Origin: Lampris incognitus
Lineage: Eukaryota > Chordata > Actinopteri > Lampriformes > Lampridae
Reading direction: 5' to 3'
Assembly (NCBI RefSeq): GCF_029633865.1
Contig: NC_079211.1
Location: 142,684,085 to 142,748,084, forward strand
DNA length: 64,000 nt
Position 1 is the first letter of the stretch, and each line of letters opens with the position of its first letter. The notes beneath the pieces are model-generated. The model did not search any database, was not told the origin of the DNA, and saw only the letters and a program-made list of their open reading frames with translations. Of the stretch, positions 62,904 to 64,000 are shown one piece after another. A program made the position numbers and the translations under genes.

Positions 62904-63714
62904 CTAAATAACTAAATAAAAATGGTGGCTCTGTGACACATCTGATCGGGGCAGCGTTTTTCGGCACAGGTCCAGCTGTGTATACGGTGTGCATGATTAA
63001 GAGATTAAATGGATTATCTCCTTTTCCATTCAGCGAGACTGACGGAGGCAGAGATCCGGTCTCGTTCATTTGGATACCCCTCTCTCTATTTTGAGCCAAC
63101 TCCCCTCTCCCTCTCCCTCTCTCAGCAATACTATGGGCATTGTTTCCTATGCCTATGCGCGCCCTCTCTGCAAAAGGAACACACAAGATTCCGAGCTCCA
63201 CAATCCCTCTTAACCTTTGACCTTGGCTTATTGTTACCTGCGAGCAGCGCTGTGGCAAACATGTTGTACGAGAGCCGCGCAGCCCTGCAAGCTGTTTGTG
63301 TTCTACAAGGATGGAGGGCAGGGGAGGAGGCAGAGAAGATAGGGAGCTATTTAATCCCCCCCAAAGGAACACCCCTCTCCACCCGTATCGTGAACTCGCA
63401 GGCAAATCGCGTTGCTGGAAGGCACACCACACACACACTGCTGTCTTTTTAATTTCATCAAGTGAGAGAAATCTATAGCGTGCTAAGGCATCCGACTGAG
63501 CCGCGGAGAGGAGTGAACTGTACGGCACCCCGGAATGTAAACAGGTTTCTCACCAACTGTAGCATAAAAATACCCCCCGTTGTAAAAACAAAACAAAAAA
63601 AACCTCTTGGCTATGATAATGGTCAATAGCGCAGATCGGAGGTCTTGGTAGATTTTATGGTTTTTAGTTCTATAGCGAATCAATAGAAAGAAGTTGAACA
63701 AAGGAAGAAAAGGC
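61755..63714. other. intergenic stretch with G-rich and AAAT repeats
   Basis: G-rich tracts at 62051-62074 and 62570-62600, an (AAAT)n at about 62868-62909, and a TGACCTTGG nuclear-receptor (ERR/NR5A type) half-site at 63218-63226. The 255-codon minus frame at 62761-63528 is partly made of the AAAT repeat and is not called a gene. Confidence 0.5.
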
Positions 63715-63960
63715 AACACGCAGGAAGTGCGGACCTGTTACGCGGCGCGGGTAGAAACGGGGGGGGGGCTTCGATTTGGCGCCGCCGCGAAGTTTCAAAC
63801 GTCACTTCCTGTGAATGCCAGGAAGCCCAGCGACTAAGTCCCGCAGGACAGTGGGCGCGGCTGGCGATATTATGAACCCTACATAGGCCTCGCCAAAATC
63901 CCGTTTCTGGCTTTGTCACGTGTGCGCCACCGTAGCAACGCGAAAATATGTTGTTATGGG
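63715..63960. promoter_or_regulatory. CpG-rich promoter-like block
   Basis: CpG-dense text (TTACGCGGCGCGGG, GGCGCCGCCGCGAAG) with an Ets motif ACTTCCTG, an E-box CACGTG and GTAGCAACG. It may be the promoter of the next gene to the right; human synteny would suggest RHOBTB2, but no exon is visible. Confidence 0.4.
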
Positions 63961-64000
63961 GTTAGCGCTCATCAAGGAAACGCTGTACACCCACAATTTA

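Larger units (their letters stand above)
42085..64000. other. right-hand region: pebp4 upstream DNA, no confirmed coding exon
   Basis: Unannotated blocks here (43.14-43.6, 44.5-45.0, 45.34-46.9, 47.1-48.0, 50.96-51.78, 53.2-55.6, 56.0-58.8 and 59.8-61.3 kb) show no recognised protein. No PEBP DPDAP-type exon was found, so upstream pebp4 exons may lie further right. Microsatellites occur at 58805-58836, 58872-58891 and 60764-60792; C homopolymers near 58172, 60027 and 60747. The 60.1-60.36 kb stretch contains ATGCAAAT (60303-60310) in non-repetitive sequence. Confidence 0.5.

Noticed and set aside
62761-63528. 255-codon minus-strand ORF
   Set aside because: Part of it is the (AAAT)n repeat read as YLFIYLFIYLF; no domain and no splice or promoter context.

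Overview
The window is vertebrate DNA, almost certainly from a ray-finned (teleost) fish. It holds spliced genes with GT-AG introns, CpG-rich promoters, dense microsatellites, tRNA-derived SINEs, and hAT-like, Tc1-like and LINE remnants of teleost type. Three protein-coding genes can be identified, all on the minus strand and in the order bin3 - egr3 - pebp4, which is the order known from human chromosome 8p21. Most of the rest is intron, intergenic DNA and repeats.

Left part (1-14.4 kb): the 5' end of bin3, an N-BAR adaptor. The first three coding exons are at 14246-14253, 1155-1203 and 419-459; the gene then runs off the left edge. Its 13-kb first intron is packed with transposable elements: a tRNA SINE, a hAT-like MITE with target-site duplication, a second MITE, and a Tc1-like copy nested in another element. 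A CpG-rich promoter lies at 13.7-14.4 kb.

Middle (14.4-31 kb): an intergenic gap with a recent 528-bp tandem duplication, then the complete two-exon immediate-early transcription factor gene egr3 (CDS 20176-21281 and 24254-24407, 419 aa). Its predicted 3'UTR is long, AU-rich and potentially G-quadruplex forming. The predicted 5'UTR carries two upstream ORFs. The promoter shows a TATA-like box, a perfect CArG box (SRE) next to a CRE-like site, and a second CArG/Ets cluster about 1 kb further upstream.

Right part (31-64 kb): the last two coding exons of pebp4 (30925-31016 and about 41966-42084). The penultimate exon looks damaged, with an apparent one-base deletion and a missing GT donor. Its 11-kb intron contains a 62-bp minisatellite of about 22 copies grown out of a SINE, and a telomere-like repeat element. 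From 42 to 64 kb there are nested LINE and SINE insertions, an inverted repeat pair, a possible small unidentified minus-strand gene around 48.3-50.1 kb, RFX X-box motifs near 48.1 and 48.4 kb, and a CpG-rich promoter-like block at 63.7-63.95 kb. I found no further pebp4 exons; they probably lie beyond the right edge.

No clearly new biological system is visible. The most useful leads are the broken pebp4 exon, the uORF, SRE/CRE and G-quadruplex architecture of egr3, the SINE-born minisatellite, and the unidentified exons near 49.6 kb.
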